The notes: a model not told the origin generated them from the sequence alone. Positions 1 to 10,205 are shown, counted from the stretch's first letter. The stretch: DNA of 46,827 nt from an uncultured Bacteroidia bacterium (GCA_902774045.1 CACYGW010000014.1:1-46827); one strand, 5' to 3'. Numbers and translations are program-made.

Positions 1-492
1 ACCGGCTGCCTTGCGCTTGCAGCCCTTAATTCTACCGGAGTTCCCTCCTCCTGCGAGGGGGACGTGCCCGCCCTTTTGAGTATGCTCATATCCTATGCGG
101 CCGTGGGCGTATCCGGCTTCCAGGCCAATCCGGCCAGAATCAACACCCAGACCGGGGAAATTCTCTTTGCCCATTGCACGGTGCCCTTCAATATGACCAA
201 GTCTTACGAGTACACAACCCATTTCGAGTCCGGAATAGGTGTTGGTATTCACGGTGAGCTGCCGGAGGGTCCCGTAACGGTGTTCAAGGTGTCGGGGGAC
301 CTTAAGCGAAGCTTTATCGCCCAGGGTAAACTTGTGCGCAATCAGTACGAGCCTAACCTCTGCCGCACCCAGGTGCTGGTAAAACTGGAGCCTGCAGATG
401 CAAAGTACTTCTTAACAGACCCTATAGGCAACCATCATATCGTAATACCCGGACATTGTGCAGATTTGCTGGAAGCCATCGTTAAAGAATAA
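1..492 (+). CDS. L-fucose/L-arabinose isomerase-like protein, C-terminal part (5' end outside window)
   Basis: The reading frame is open from base 1, so the gene begins upstream; a GTG at 64 is internal. The visible 163 residues resemble the C-terminal part of the COG2407 sugar isomerase family, which interconverts aldoses and ketoses with a divalent metal. Visible marks are a CEGD motif near residue 18 of the fragment, the stretch HFESGIGVGIHG, the CRTQV segment and GNHHIV near the end, where the family places a metal- or substrate-binding His. The family is known; the exact sugar cannot be told from this part. The gene ends 26 bases before the OmpA-like gene on the same strand. Confidence 0.75.
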   Translation, partial: TGCLALAALNSTGVPSSCEGDVPALLSMLISYAAVGVSGFQANPARINTQTGEILFAHCTVPFNMTKSYEYTTHFESGIGVGIHGELPEGPVTVFKVSGDLKRSFIAQGKLVRNQYEPNLCRTQVLVKLEPADAKYFLTDPIGNHHIVIPGHCADLLEAIVKE

Positions 493-518
493 TAAATCAA
501 CTAATAAAACTAATTGCT

Positions 519-1208
519 ATGAAACGCTTTATCTCATTTTTACTTTGCGGCCTCATCCTTATGACAAGCTGCGGAACTATGTCTAATTTACAGAGAGGAC
601 TTGGCATAGGTGCCGGCGGCGGCGCAGTAGCCGGCGGAGTTATCGGTGCTCTTATTGGCCACGATGCCAAGGGTGCTGCAATCGGTGCCGCAATCGGTGC
701 CGCAGTAGGTGCAGGTGCCGGAGCTATCATCGGCAACAAAATGGATAAGAAGGCAGAGGAACTGGCAGCCCTTGAGAACACAAAGGTTGATATGGTTTCC
801 GATGCTAACGGTCTCAATGCCATAAAGGTTACCTTCGACTGCGGAATTCTCTTCGCTACCGGTAAGAGCGACCTTAACGTAGCTTCTCAGGAGCAGCTTA
901 TGAAGTTCGCAGACAAGATGAGCGATATGAAGGACGCCAACCTTGCCATCTATGGCCATACAGACAATACAGGTTCGGATGCAGTTAACCAAAGGCTTTC
1001 TACAGAGAGGGCAAAGGCTGTGGCTACATTCCTTAACCAGTACGGTATCAAATCTTCAAGAATGACCACTGAGGGCCTTTCCTACAGGGATCCCGTTGCC
1101 TCTAACGAGACTTCACAGGGCCGCGCTCTTAACCGTCGTGTAGAGATTTACATCTATGCCAGCGAGGCTATGATTAACTCTGCAACTCAAGAAGCAAGCA
1201 GAAATTAA
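519..1208 (+). CDS. OmpA-family lipoprotein with glycine-zipper region
   Basis: 229 aa. The N-terminus is a lipoprotein signal with lipobox LMTSC, lipidated Cys18. Residues about 28-75 are a glycine/alanine-rich glycine zipper (repeats such as GAAIGAAIGAAVGAG) that probably packs in or on the outer membrane. Residues about 100-215 form an OmpA C-terminal peptidoglycan-binding domain, with the typical GHTDNTG and the following Asn/Arg-rich helix (NQRLSTERAKAV). The likely role is tethering outer membrane to peptidoglycan. It lies between the isomerase tail and a DPP IV gene (gap 18 bases) and may be co-transcribed with it. The family call is firm; the specific role is inferred. Confidence 0.9.
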   Translation: MKRFISFLLCGLILMTSCGTMSNLQRGLGIGAGGGAVAGGVIGALIGHDAKGAAIGAAIGAAVGAGAGAIIGNKMDKKAEELAALENTKVDMVSDANGLNAIKVTFDCGILFATGKSDLNVASQEQLMKFADKMSDMKDANLAIYGHTDNTGSDAVNQRLSTERAKAVATFLNQYGIKSSRMTTEGLSYRDPVASNETSQGRALNRRVEIYIYASEAMINSATQEASRN

Positions 1209-1226
1209 ACAGAAATTTTATTCAGC

Positions 1227-3596
1227 GTGAAAAAGACATTTTTCTCTGCCGTAGCCTTGCTCGTGCTCGTTGTTACGGCAGGGGCTCAGAATTATGACCT
1301 GGCCGCCCGCTTTTCTGCAAAGCGGATGAATCAGATGGTGTTTTCTACAAGGATATCCCCGGAGTGGTTCCGATACAGCGACAAATTCTGGTACTCCTGG
1401 AAGACCTCTCAGGGTACGGAGTATTATATTGTAGACCCTGCCACCGGACGCAAGACCAAAATCTTTGATATGGAGCGTCTGGCAATGCAGATTACAGAGA
1501 AGGTAAAGGACCCCTTCGAGGCAAAACATCTGCCGCTTAAGGATTTGCGCTTAAAGGAGGACAAGTGGTTCCTGTTCGATGTAAAGGGCAGCGACTCTAC
1601 CTACCACTTTAAATATACCATCGCCACCGGAGAACTGGAGGCTCTGAAGGACAAGGAAGAAGATAAATATCCTTCCTTTGCAAACGTGTCGCCGGACGGC
1701 ACAAGGGGTGTGTACCTCAAGAATCACAACCTCTGGTGGGCAGATTCCACATCGCTGCGCAAACTTGCAAAGGACGACAAAGACTCCACTGTAGTAGAGC
1801 ACGCCATCACAACTGACGGTACTCCTAACCATAGTTGGAACGGTGATGATTATATGGGCGACACCCATACGGACTCTACCAAGCGCTACTATGCAGGCAG
1901 GGTGGTCTGGTCTCCCGACAGCCGTCATTTTGCTACCGTGCGCTGGGATATGACCGGAGTAAAGGAACTCTGGGTTATAAATTCCGTTGCCAAGCCCAGG
2001 CCCAAGCTGGAGACCTACAAGTACCAGATGCCCGGCGAGCCCGGCCCTTCCGGAGACCTTTATATCTTTGATATCAACGGCGGCGAGCCCCGCAAGGTGG
2101 CCACCCACGCCTTCAAGGACCAGGACCTTTCCTTCTGTACTCCTCCTCTTACGCCAGAGGCTGTATATCAGGACTTCAGGTGTAACCGCTGGCTTGGAGA
2201 CGACAAGGGCTTCTATATGATTCGTGCCAGCCGCGACCTTAAGCGCCGTGACCTTTGCTATGTTGGCGTGGATGCAGACTCTACCCACGTTATTGTAAAG
2301 GAGAGGATGAATACCTACGTAGAGAGCCGCGAGCCCGTGTTTATCAAAGGCGGAAAGCAGTTCATCTGGTGGAGCGAGCGCAACGGATGGGCCAATCTCT
2401 ATCTTTACAATGCCGATGGTTCCCTTGTTTCCAACCTTACGGAGGGGGCCTTCCACGTAGATGACGTAGAGGGCGTGAACGAGTCTGCCGGCTACATTGT
2501 CTACAGTGCCTGCGGCGTTAACAAGGACGAGAATCCCTACCAGAAGCACACTTACAAGGTCTCGTTTGCCGGCGGTCCTTCCAAGCAGCTGGATATGAAG
2601 GATATGAACGTGTCCAGCGACGTAAGCTTCAGCGGCAAGTACTTCGTGGCCAACTACTCCAGGGTAGATGCCAAGCCGGCCGTGGCCCTGTACGATGCAG
2701 CCCTGGGCCGCAAGGTATGCGAGCTTGAGGAGGCGGACTTCTCCCTTCTTCTGGCTGCCGGCTACCGCTTCCCTGAGCGCTTTACAGTCAAGGCTGCCGA
2801 CGGCGTTACAGACCTTTACGGAGCAATGTACAAGCCCTATGACTTTGATTCCACAAAGATCTATCCAATAATAGATTACGTTTATCCGGGCCCTCAGGTA
2901 GAGGCTAATAACATCTCCTGGAGCAGAAGTCTTCTGCGTACCGACCGTCTGGCCCAGGTGGGCTTCATTGTAATTACCGTGGGCAACCGCGGCGGCCATC
3001 CGGACAGGTCCAAGTGGTATCACAACTATGGCTACGGCAACCTCAGGGACTACGGTCTTGAGGACCAGAAGTACGCCATCCAGCAGCTTGCCGGCCGTCA
3101 CAGCTATATAGACGGCTCCAAGGTGGGCATCCACGGCCATTCCGGCGGCGGCTTTATGTCAACGGCTGCAATCCTTAAGTATCCTGATTTCTTCACTGCC
3201 GCCGTTTCCTGCGCCGGTAACCACGACAACAGCATCTACAACCGCTGGTGGAGCGAGCAGCATCACGGAATAAAAGAAGTAGTCAAGGACGGCGATACCA
3301 CCTTTGTCTACAACATAGACAAGAATCAGGAAATCGCTTCCAACCTTAAGGGACATCTTATGCTGGTTACGGGCGACATCGACAACAATGTTAACCCCGC
3401 CAACACCATCAGGGTGGTTGATGCCCTTATACGTGCCAACAAGCGCTTTGACCTTCTTGTTCTTCCCGGCCAGAGACACGGCTTCGGGGATATGAACGAG
3501 TATTTCTTCTGGAGACTGGCAGATTACTTCAGCGAATGGCTGCTGGGTTCCTCCAAGCGCTGGCAGGCAGATATTATAGAAATGAATAACGATTAG
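1227..3596 (+). CDS. Dipeptidyl peptidase IV-like serine peptidase (S9B)
   Basis: 789 aa with a GTG start directly followed by a Sec signal peptide (about residues 1-20, ending AGAQ). Residues about 90-480 match the beta-propeller DPP IV N-terminal domain, and about 540-789 the alpha/beta-hydrolase peptidase. The catalytic triad is visible: Ser639 in GHSGGG, Asp719 in DNNVNP and His751 in GQRHGF. Members remove Xaa-Pro dipeptides from peptides in the periplasm. The nucleophile motif has Gly-His-Ser-Gly-Gly rather than the Gly-Trp-Ser-Tyr-Gly of classic DPP IV, so substrate preference may differ. The GH2 gene follows after 3 bases, suggesting one transcript. Confidence 0.9.
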   Translation: MKKTFFSAVALLVLVVTAGAQNYDLAARFSAKRMNQMVFSTRISPEWFRYSDKFWYSWKTSQGTEYYIVDPATGRKTKIFDMERLAMQITEKVKDPFEAKHLPLKDLRLKEDKWFLFDVKGSDSTYHFKYTIATGELEALKDKEEDKYPSFANVSPDGTRGVYLKNHNLWWADSTSLRKLAKDDKDSTVVEHAITTDGTPNHSWNGDDYMGDTHTDSTKRYYAGRVVWSPDSRHFATVRWDMTGVKELWVINSVAKPRPKLETYKYQMPGEPGPSGDLYIFDINGGEPRKVATHAFKDQDLSFCTPPLTPEAVYQDFRCNRWLGDDKGFYMIRASRDLKRRDLCYVGVDADSTHVIVKERMNTYVESREPVFIKGGKQFIWWSERNGWANLYLYNADGSLVSNLTEGAFHVDDVEGVNESAGYIVYSACGVNKDENPYQKHTYKVSFAGGPSKQLDMKDMNVSSDVSFSGKYFVANYSRVDAKPAVALYDAALGRKVCELEEADFSLLLAAGYRFPERFTVKAADGVTDLYGAMYKPYDFDSTKIYPIIDYVYPGPQVEANNISWSRSLLRTDRLAQVGFIVITVGNRGGHPDRSKWYHNYGYGNLRDYGLEDQKYAIQQLAGRHSYIDGSKVGIHGHSGGGFMSTAAILKYPDFFTAAVSCAGNHDNSIYNRWWSEQHHGIKEVVKDGDTTFVYNIDKNQEIASNLKGHLMLVTGDIDNNVNPANTIRVVDALIRANKRFDLLVLPGQRHGFGDMNEYFFWRLADYFSEWLLGSSKRWQADIIEMNND

Positions 3597-3599
3597 ATT

Positions 3600-6023
3600 A
3601 TGAGACGCCTTCCTTCACTCCTCTTCCTTATGGCCCTTTGCACCTTTGCTGCGGCCCAGACTACTACAAGGCAAAACTTCGACGAGGGCTGGACCTTCAC
3701 CAAGGATGGACAGACCCGCGTGCTCAACCTGCCGCACGACTGGGGCGTAGAGGGACCGTTCGTCCAGGTCTTCCCCGGCGAAACCGGGAAGTTGGAGTGG
3801 TGGGGCAAGGCTTCATATTCCAAGAAATTCCAGGTGCCGGATTGGCAGATATCGGCCCGCAAATGTTTTTATCTTTATGTCGATGGTGCCTTTTCCAACG
3901 CCAAGGTGTATTGCAACGGCTCGCTTGCGGGCGAGTGGGCCTATGGGTACGCCTCCTTCACGGCAGACCTTACCCTTTTTGTAAAGGAAGGCGAGAATGA
4001 GGTACGCATCGACCTGGACAACCCGGAAAATTCCAGCCGATGGTATCCGGGCGGCGGCATCTACAGGGATGTTTGGCTTGATGTGGCCGATCCCGTGGGC
4101 GTTGCGCGCTGGGGAACCTATGTTACCACCACCTCCCTCTCGGAGGACAAGGCCGATATCAACATAGAAGTTACTCTTAGAAATGCTGTGGATTCGCAGC
4201 TTCCCGCCAGGGTGATAACGGCCGTTTATCCCATAGACATCACCCGTGGGCACGGAAGGCTTGCTCCTCTGGCCCAGAGGATTACCGATGTGGATAAGGT
4301 TTCTGACGGGCTGATAGTTTCCCAGGCCCTGTCGCTCAGCTATCCCAATCTTTGGAGCCCTGAAGAGCCCACGATGTATTTTGCGCTTACTACCGTAGAG
4401 TGCGGCTCCTATGTAGAGGAGTACATTACTCCCTTTGGCATAAGGTCTTCCGAGTTTACTCCTGAAGGGTACTTCCTTAATGGGGAGAAGACCTTCCTGA
4501 AGGGTGTGTGCCTGCATCACGATGCCGGAGCGCTGGGTGCTGCGTGGAACCGTACCGCCTGGGAGCGCAGGCTTTCCCTTCTTAAGGAGATGGGCGTAAA
4601 TGCCATAAGGACCTCGCACAACCCGCCTGCACCCGAACTCCTGGACCTTTGCGACAAAATGGGCTTCCTTGTGCTGGACGAGTTTACGGATACCTGGACT
4701 CACGCCAAAAAGCCAAACGGCTACGCTTCCCTGTTCGAAGAGTGGGTAGAGAAGGATATGGTGTCCTTTATCCACAGGGACAGGAATCATCCTTCCGTAG
4801 TTATGTGGAGCATAGGCAACGAGTGCTGGGAGCAGGGAGACTCCCTCCTGTGGTGGGTACCTCTGAAGCTTTCCGATATTTGCCATCGCGAAGACCCTAC
4901 CCGCCCCACTACCGCCGGAAATGACAATTTATGGGCTGCCTCTACTCCCTATGCCGCCACTATGGACGTATATGGGTTTAACTATAAGCCTCACGCCTAC
5001 GAGAAGTTCCACAGGGAAAGGCCGCATCAGCCCGTATATGGGAGCGAGACGGCCTCCTGCATATCCACGCGCGGGTTCTATCAGTTCCCCGTTACGGAAG
5101 ATAAGGGATCCGGCTGGCCGGAGGGCGCACCTTTCCAGGTTAGTTCCTACGATTTGTATGCTCCTGGCTGGGCCTCCTGCCCGGACTATGAGTGGTATTA
5201 TGAGGACCAGGCCCCCTATGTGTTTGGAGAGTTCGTGTGGACAGGCTTCGATTATCTTGGGGAGCCTACTCCCTACAACGTAGACTGGTCTATTCTCACC
5301 AACTTCCATGACCCTCAGGAGCGGGCCCGTGCAGAGGCAGAGCTTCTGGAGCAGGCCAAGACGCCTCCGCCATCAAGGAGTTCGTATTTTGGAATCATAG
5401 ACCTGGCGGGTTTCCCCAAAGACAGGTTCTGGCTTTATCAGGCGCGCTGGTGCCCGTCTCTTCCTATGGCTCATATCCTGCCGCACTGGAATTGGAAGGG
5501 CCGCGAGGGAGATGTTACTCCCGTGCACGTCTATACTTCCGGAGACAGCGCAGAACTCTTTGTGAACGGAGTTTCACAGGGCCTCAAAGTAAAAGAGCCT
5601 CTTACCTACAGGCTTCGCTGGGACGACGTCGTGTACCAGCCCGGCACCGTAGAGGTCGTGGCCTATAAAGATGGCGCCGAGTGGGCCCGGGACAAGGTAG
5701 AGACTACAGGCAAGGCCTACAAGGTGTATCTTAAGGAGGACTTTATAGGAGAAGACCTTATTTACGTGCGCGCAGAGATTCAGGACCGCGCAGGCCGCAT
5801 TGTGCCGGACGCCGCAAATCTTCTAAAGATATCCGTTTCCGGAGATGGCTCCTTCGTGGCTGCCGATGCCGGCGACCCTACCAGCCACATTCCCTTCTAC
5901 AGCCGCGAGCTCCCCGCCTTCGCCGGCCTCTGCTCCATAATAGTGCGCCGCACAGGCCCCGCCCCCGTCAAACTCACCGTAACCTCCAAAGGCCTTAAAT
6001 CCGGCACCATATCCCTGCCTTAG
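3600..6023 (+). CDS. Glycoside hydrolase family 2 (beta-galactosidase/glucuronidase-like)
   Basis: 807 aa with signal peptide (1-20, ending AAAQ). Order of domains: sugar-binding jelly roll (about 25-180, with SRWYPGGGIYRDVWL), Ig-like domain (about 185-285), TIM barrel (about 290-600), then C-terminal beta domains including a segment with SAELFVNGVSQG as in DUF4982. The acid/base is Glu408 in WSIGNE and the nucleophile Glu483 in YGSET. GH2 enzymes cleave terminal beta-linked galactose, glucuronate or mannose; the exact sugar is not readable here. The gene follows DPP IV by 3 bases. Its stop overlaps the stop of the converging EamA gene by 4 bases, leaving no room for a separate terminator. 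Confidence 0.9.
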   Translation: MRRLPSLLFLMALCTFAAAQTTTRQNFDEGWTFTKDGQTRVLNLPHDWGVEGPFVQVFPGETGKLEWWGKASYSKKFQVPDWQISARKCFYLYVDGAFSNAKVYCNGSLAGEWAYGYASFTADLTLFVKEGENEVRIDLDNPENSSRWYPGGGIYRDVWLDVADPVGVARWGTYVTTTSLSEDKADINIEVTLRNAVDSQLPARVITAVYPIDITRGHGRLAPLAQRITDVDKVSDGLIVSQALSLSYPNLWSPEEPTMYFALTTVECGSYVEEYITPFGIRSSEFTPEGYFLNGEKTFLKGVCLHHDAGALGAAWNRTAWERRLSLLKEMGVNAIRTSHNPPAPELLDLCDKMGFLVLDEFTDTWTHAKKPNGYASLFEEWVEKDMVSFIHRDRNHPSVVMWSIGNECWEQGDSLLWWVPLKLSDICHREDPTRPTTAGNDNLWAASTPYAATMDVYGFNYKPHAYEKFHRERPHQPVYGSETASCISTRGFYQFPVTEDKGSGWPEGAPFQVSSYDLYAPGWASCPDYEWYYEDQAPYVFGEFVWTGFDYLGEPTPYNVDWSILTNFHDPQERARAEAELLEQAKTPPPSRSSYFGIIDLAGFPKDRFWLYQARWCPSLPMAHILPHWNWKGREGDVTPVHVYTSGDSAELFVNGVSQGLKVKEPLTYRLRWDDVVYQPGTVEVVAYKDGAEWARDKVETTGKAYKVYLKEDFIGEDLIYVRAEIQDRAGRIVPDAANLLKISVSGDGSFVAADAGDPTSHIPFYSRELPAFAGLCSIIVRRTGPAPVKLTVTSKGLKSGTISLP

Positions 6024-6979
6024 CTGCGGCGCTGGGTCAGGATCATAAAGAGGACGGCGGCTATGCAGATGCATATGCCTATTGTCATTTGTATTGTGAG
6101 GGGTTCGCCAAACAGCAGGACTCCTACCATTATGGCAGACAGCGGCTCGAAGACTCCAAGGACGGAGGTTTTTGTTGGGCCGATGCTTCTGGACGATACT
6201 GCCAGGGTAAGCATGGAAATCATCGTGGGCACGATGGCCAGGCCTATGAGGTTGAACCAGTCTGCGGCGGTATCGACCCCGGTCAGAAGAGAAAAGTCAC
6301 CATCGGCCAAAACCCTGATGACATAGAAAAATATTGCTCCGGCCGATAGGGCATAGAAGGTGATGGTGGTTTCGCTCAGGTGACGGATGCTTTTGCTTAC
6401 GTTTACCGTTACCAGGTAGAAAGCGCAGCACAGGGCCGACAGTGCGGCCAAAAATACCCCGAAAAAATTTATCTGAACGTCACCGGAAGGGACTGACAGC
6501 AGAACTATACCCAGGAAGGTGGCGGCGATGGCCACCCAGACCTGCCAGGAGGGGTATACCTTTAGAAATACCATTGTCAGCGCCACGAAGGCGGGGTAGA
6601 GGTAGACCAGCGTCGTGGCCAGGCCGGAGGGGATGTAGTTGTAGGAATTGAAGAGGGTGAGGCTGCTGCAGGCGAAGGAGATGCCCATAAAGGCCATTAC
6701 TCCCAGCCCTTTGAGCCTGTCTTTTCTTACTGTTTTTCCCTGGGTGGGTGTGTCAGGCGAGCTTCCGGTACGGAAGGAACCTTTGGTTAGGGAAATCAAC
6801 AGGAACAGCAGAACGGCCGAGATGCTGTATCGGTAGAACAGCATCACCAGCACGGGTACGCCGCTTTCCAGAAGCGGCTTGGCGAATAGCGGATTCATTC
6901 CGTAGGATATGCCGGATGCGATTCCGGCGGCGTATCCTATGATGCGCAGTCTGCTGGAGTAAGCCTTATCGTTCACCAT
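6020..6979 (-). CDS. EamA/DMT-family transporter
   Basis: 319 aa from an ATG at 6979; a TTG three codons upstream (6988) is less likely. The protein is almost entirely hydrophobic, with ten predicted membrane helices in two EamA repeats (about residues 10-150 and 165-315), the second ending in the usual helix pair around LGVFEPLSAIMVGVLLFGE. DMT proteins are inner-membrane exporters or permeases for small metabolites; the substrate is not predictable. A central loop (about 70-85) is short and charged. It is a single gene running away from the ribosomal operon and converging on the GH2 gene with a 4-base overlap. Confidence 0.85.
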   Translation of the reverse strand: MVNDKAYSSRLRIIGYAAGIASGISYGMNPLFAKPLLESGVPVLVMLFYRYSISAVLLFLLISLTKGSFRTGSSPDTPTQGKTVRKDRLKGLGVMAFMGISFACSSLTLFNSYNYIPSGLATTLVYLYPAFVALTMVFLKVYPSWQVWVAIAATFLGIVLLSVPSGDVQINFFGVFLAALSALCCAFYLVTVNVSKSIRHLSETTITFYALSAGAIFFYVIRVLADGDFSLLTGVDTAADWFNLIGLAIVPTMISMLTLAVSSRSIGPTKTSVLGVFEPLSAIMVGVLLFGEPLTIQMTIGICICIAAVLFMILTQRRS

Positions 6980-7019
6980 CGCCCCCAAAAAATACTGTCA
7001 ATCTTTTAAAAATTGGCCA

Positions 7020-7027
7020 CAAAGGTA
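7020..7027 (-). promoter_or_regulatory. Possible -7 box for the EamA gene
   Basis: On the minus strand this reads TACCTTTG, a full match to the Bacteroidota -7 form TAnnTTTG, 41 bases upstream of the ATG at 6979. No clear TTTG is found 19 bases further upstream, so support is from one half only. Confidence 0.4.
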
Positions 7028-7077
7028 ATAAATAATGTAATAATATTGCCTCCGGAGGTCTCTAAATGGTGGAAAAC

Positions 7078-7108
7078 TTTGTGAATTCAAAAATAATGCT
7101 TAAATTTG
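7078..7108 (+). promoter_or_regulatory. Promoter of the rpsL-rpsG-fusA-rpsJ operon
   Basis: TTTG at 7078-7081, a 19-base spacer and TAAATTTG at 7101-7108 match both halves of the Bacteroidota housekeeping promoter. Transcription would start near 7114, leaving a leader of about 48 bases before the rpsL ATG. Confidence 0.8.
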
Positions 7109-7111
7109 CGG

Positions 7112-7130
7112 TCCCCTAAAAAGTAGGGGA
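7112..7130 (+). promoter_or_regulatory. Hairpin at the extreme 5' end of the rpsL mRNA
   Basis: TCCCCTA (7112-7118), a five-base AAAAG loop and TAGGGGA (7124-7130) form a perfect 7-bp stem that coincides with the predicted transcription start. It could protect the mRNA end or take part in ribosomal-protein feedback; either role is inferred. Confidence 0.5.
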
Positions 7131-7161
7131 TAGAACATAAATTATAGATTAACAATCATTT

Positions 7162-7545
7162 ATGCCAACAATTCAACAGTTAGTTCGCAAAGGACGTGAG
7201 AGACTTGAGGTAAAAAGCAAGTCCCGCGCGTTGGATGCTTGCCCTCAGAAGAGGGGTGTTTGCGTACGTGTTTACACAACAACACCTAAGAAACCTAACT
7301 CAGCTATGCGTAAGGTTGCTCGTGTACGCCTCACCAACACTAAAGAGGTCAATGCCTACATCCCTGGCGAAGGCCACAACCTCCAGGAGCACTCAATCGT
7401 GCTTGTTCGCGGAGGCCGTGTAAAGGACCTTCCCGGTGTACGTTACCACATCCTTAGAGGAGCTTTGGATACAGCCGGCGTAGAAGGAAGGACACAGTCC
7501 CGTTCTCTCTACGGCGCCAAGAGGCCGAAGAAATCTAAGAAGTAA
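7162..7545 (+). CDS. rpsL: 30S ribosomal protein S12
   Basis: 127 aa, full length for the family. It has the invariant [10 protein letters not shown] segment (residues 39-48) and [13 protein letters not shown] (84-96). The two lysines linked to streptomycin response (Lys43 and Lys88) have the sensitive-type residue, and Asp89 is the site methylthiolated by RimO in other bacteria. S12 sits at the decoding centre of the small subunit. It is the first gene of the operon, reached from the promoter at 7078-7108, and is followed after 29 bases by rpsG. Confidence 0.98.
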   Translation: MPTIQQLVRKGRERLEVKSKSRALDACPQKRGVCVRVYTTTPKKPNSAMRKVARVRLTNTKEVNAYIPGEGHNLQEHSIVLVRGGRVKDLPGVRYHILRGALDTAGVEGRTQSRSLYGAKRPKKSKK

Positions 7546-7574
7546 TTTTTATTTCACCTAATTTTTCCAAAAAA

Positions 7575-8051
7575 ATGAGAAAATCGAAGCCTAAGAAGAG
7601 GATTCTACTTCCTGATCCCAAGTTTCACGACGTGCAAGTTACACGTTTCGTGAATAACCTGATGTTGCAGGGAAAGAAGAGTATCGCGTATTCTATTTTT
7701 TACGATGCCATTGATATGGTAGGCGAGAAGATGAAAGATTCTGATAAGGCTCCTCTAGATATTTGGAGGAAGGCACTCGAGAACGTAACCCCTCAGGTAG
7801 AGGTTAAGTCACGCCGTATCGGCGGTGCCAACTTCCAGGTGCCTACTGAGTTGAGACCGGAGAGGAAGATTTCAGTTTCTATGAAGAATATGATACTCTT
7901 CGCCCGCAAGCGCTCCGGCCACTCTATGGCCGAAAAACTCTGTGCAGAAATTATTGCTGCATATAACAACGAGGGTGGTGCATTCAAACGTAAGGAGGAT
8001 ATGCACAAGATGGCAGAGGCTAACAAGGCCTTCGCTCACTTCCGTTTCTAA
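7575..8051 (+). CDS. rpsG: 30S ribosomal protein S7
   Basis: 158 aa, normal length. The N-terminus is basic (MRKSKPKKR), and the core has [38 protein letters not shown] and the C-terminal [18 protein letters not shown] typical of S7. The protein nucleates the head of the 30S subunit and contacts E-site tRNA. In other bacteria S7 represses its own operon; no matching mRNA site was identified here other than the leader hairpin. The next gene, fusA, starts 12 bases downstream. Confidence 0.98.
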   Translation: MRKSKPKKRILLPDPKFHDVQVTRFVNNLMLQGKKSIAYSIFYDAIDMVGEKMKDSDKAPLDIWRKALENVTPQVEVKSRRIGGANFQVPTELRPERKISVSMKNMILFARKRSGHSMAEKLCAEIIAAYNNEGGAFKRKEDMHKMAEANKAFAHFRF

Positions 8052-8063
8052 TTTTTACGAGTA

Positions 8064-10175
8064 GTGGCAAGAGATCTTAAATACACCAGGAACATCGGCA
8101 TCATGGCCCACATCGATGCCGGGAAAACTACGACATCTGAACGTATACTTTACTATACGGGCAAGACGCATCGTATTGGTGAGGTTCACGAGGGGGCAGC
8201 CACAATGGACTGGATGGTTCAAGAGCAGGAAAGAGGTATAACCATTACCTCCGCTGCCACCACGGCCTTCTGGCGTTATAATGGCGATACCTACCAGATT
8301 AACCTTATCGATACTCCCGGACACGTTGACTTTACAGTAGAGGTAGAGCGTTCCCTGAGGGTGCTGGACGGAACCGTTGCAACATTCTGTGCAGTTGGTC
8401 GCGTTCAGCCTCAGTCAGAGACGGTTTGGCGCCAGGCAGACAAATACGGTGTACCTAAGATTGCGTATGTGAACAAAATGGACCGCGTTGGTGCGGACTT
8501 CCTTGCCTGTGTAGAGGAAATCCACAATAAACTCGGTGCCAATGCTGTTCCGGTCTGCCTTCCTATAGGAGCAGAAGATAAGTTCAAGGGTATCGTAGAT
8601 TTGCTTTCACGCAAGGCAATCTATTACGATTCATCAGAAGAACTTGTAAATTACAAGTACGACGAGGTTCCTGCCGATATGGCCGATGAGGTTGATTATT
8701 GGAGGGATAAGCTCGTAGAGGCCGCCGCAGAACTTGACGAGGCCCTGATGGAGAAGTATTTCGACGACCCTGCCAGCGTTACCGAAGAGGAGATTATCGC
8801 TGCACTGCGCAAAGGCACCATCTCTATGAAGGTGGTTCCTGCCTGCTGCGGTTCTTCCTTCAAGAACAAGGGCGTTCAGTTCCTGCTTGACTGCGTGATG
8901 CGCTACCTGCCTTCTCCGCTTGACAAGGGCGGTGTTACAGGTACCAATCCCCGCAGCGGCAAGGAGGTGACTATGGAGCCTTCCAACGCAGAGCCTTTCT
9001 GCGGCCTTGTCTTCAAGATTGCTACAGACCCTTACGTGGGAAGACTTGCATTCATGAGGGCATATTCAGGAAAGGTAGATGCCGGCTCGTATATTTTCAA
9101 TACCCGTACAGGTAAGAAAGAGAGAATAGCACGTCTGTATCAGATGCACTCCAACCACCAGAATCCCATCGATTTTGTAGAGGCGGGAGACATCTGCGCA
9201 GCCGTTGGTTTTAAAGATCTTCGCACAGGTGACACTATCTGCGACGAGTCTCATCCTATCGTTCTTGAGTCGATGGTGTTCCCGGATCCGGTTATCGGTA
9301 TCGCCGTGGAGCCCAAGACACAGGGAGACCTTGATAAGTTGGGCATCGCCCTTGGCAAACTGGCCGAGGAAGATCCCACTTTCACGGTTAAGTCGGATCA
9401 CGAGACCGGACAGACAGTCATCAGCGGAATGGGTGAGCTTCACCTGGATATCATCGTAGACCGTCTCCGCAGGGAGTTCGGCGTAGAGATCAACCAGGGC
9501 GCGCCTCAGGTTAACTTCAAGGAAACCATCACCTCTACGGTTCAGCACCGCGAGGTATTTAAGAAGCAGACCGGTGGCCGTGGTAAGTTCGCAGACATTA
9601 TCGTAGAAATCGGCCCTGCCGACGAGGGCGTTACCGGTTTGCAGTTCGAGAATGAGGTTAAGGGAGGAAATATTCCCAAGGAGTACATCCCGTCTATCCA
9701 GAAAGGTTTCGAGTCTGCAATGTCTAACGGTTGCCTTGCCGGTTACGAGGTTCCTTCAATGAAGGTTACCGTTCTGGACGGAAGCTATCATCCTGTAGAT
9801 TCCGACCAGCTGAGTTTCGAGATTGCAGCCCGCCTTGCCTTCCGCCACGCATACCGCAAAGCCAATCCTGTGCTGCTGGAGCCTATTATGAATCTTGAGG
9901 TTGTAACTCCGGAGGATTATATGGGCGATATCGTAGGAGATCTTAACCGCCGCCGCGGACAGATTAACGCTATGGACACCACCACTAACGGTGCACGTAT
10001 CATCAAGGCCTTCGTGCCTCTTGCAGAGCAGTTTGGTTATGTGACGGTGCTCAGAACCCTTTCTTCCGGCCGTGCCACCAGTACGATGAGCTTTGACCAT
10101 TACAGTGAGGTTCCTGCGAACCTGGCCAAGGACATCATTGAGAAGAGTGGGTACAGGGTATCAGATGATGAGTAA
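8064..10175 (+). CDS. fusA: Translation elongation factor G
   Basis: 703 aa with a GTG start ([12 protein letters not shown]), 12 bases after rpsG. GTPase motifs are in place: G1 AHIDAGKT (15-22), switch II DTPGH (83-87) and NKMD from residue 137. Domains II-V follow, including the domain IV region with GGRGKFADI. The protein catalyses ribosome translocation and, with RRF, recycling. Position within rpsL-rpsG-fusA supports the housekeeping EF-G rather than a tetracycline-protection or EF-G2 paralogue. No frame interruption is seen. Confidence 0.98.
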   Translation: MARDLKYTRNIGIMAHIDAGKTTTSERILYYTGKTHRIGEVHEGAATMDWMVQEQERGITITSAATTAFWRYNGDTYQINLIDTPGHVDFTVEVERSLRVLDGTVATFCAVGRVQPQSETVWRQADKYGVPKIAYVNKMDRVGADFLACVEEIHNKLGANAVPVCLPIGAEDKFKGIVDLLSRKAIYYDSSEELVNYKYDEVPADMADEVDYWRDKLVEAAAELDEALMEKYFDDPASVTEEEIIAALRKGTISMKVVPACCGSSFKNKGVQFLLDCVMRYLPSPLDKGGVTGTNPRSGKEVTMEPSNAEPFCGLVFKIATDPYVGRLAFMRAYSGKVDAGSYIFNTRTGKKERIARLYQMHSNHQNPIDFVEAGDICAAVGFKDLRTGDTICDESHPIVLESMVFPDPVIGIAVEPKTQGDLDKLGIALGKLAEEDPTFTVKSDHETGQTVISGMGELHLDIIVDRLRREFGVEINQGAPQVNFKETITSTVQHREVFKKQTGGRGKFADIIVEIGPADEGVTGLQFENEVKGGNIPKEYIPSIQKGFESAMSNGCLAGYEVPSMKVTVLDGSYHPVDSDQLSFEIAARLAFRHAYRKANPVLLEPIMNLEVVTPEDYMGDIVGDLNRRRGQINAMDTTTNGARIIKAFVPLAEQFGYVTVLRTLSSGRATSTMSFDHYSEVPANLAKDIIEKSGYRVSDDE

Positions 10176-10205
10176 AAAAGTTTAATATCGGTAATAATTT
10201 TTGAT

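Noticed and set aside
601..740. DNA repeats within the OmpA-like gene
   Set aside because: The GCAATCGGTGCC-like repeats encode the glycine zipper and are explained by the protein sequence.
1551..3140. Long open frame (529 codons) on the minus strand opposite the DPP IV gene
   Set aside because: It mirrors a GC-rich coding frame, has no recognisable domain, and DPP IV with its full triad occupies the other strand. Similar antisense frames at 3813-4886, 29075-30193 and 41646-42908 are shadows too.
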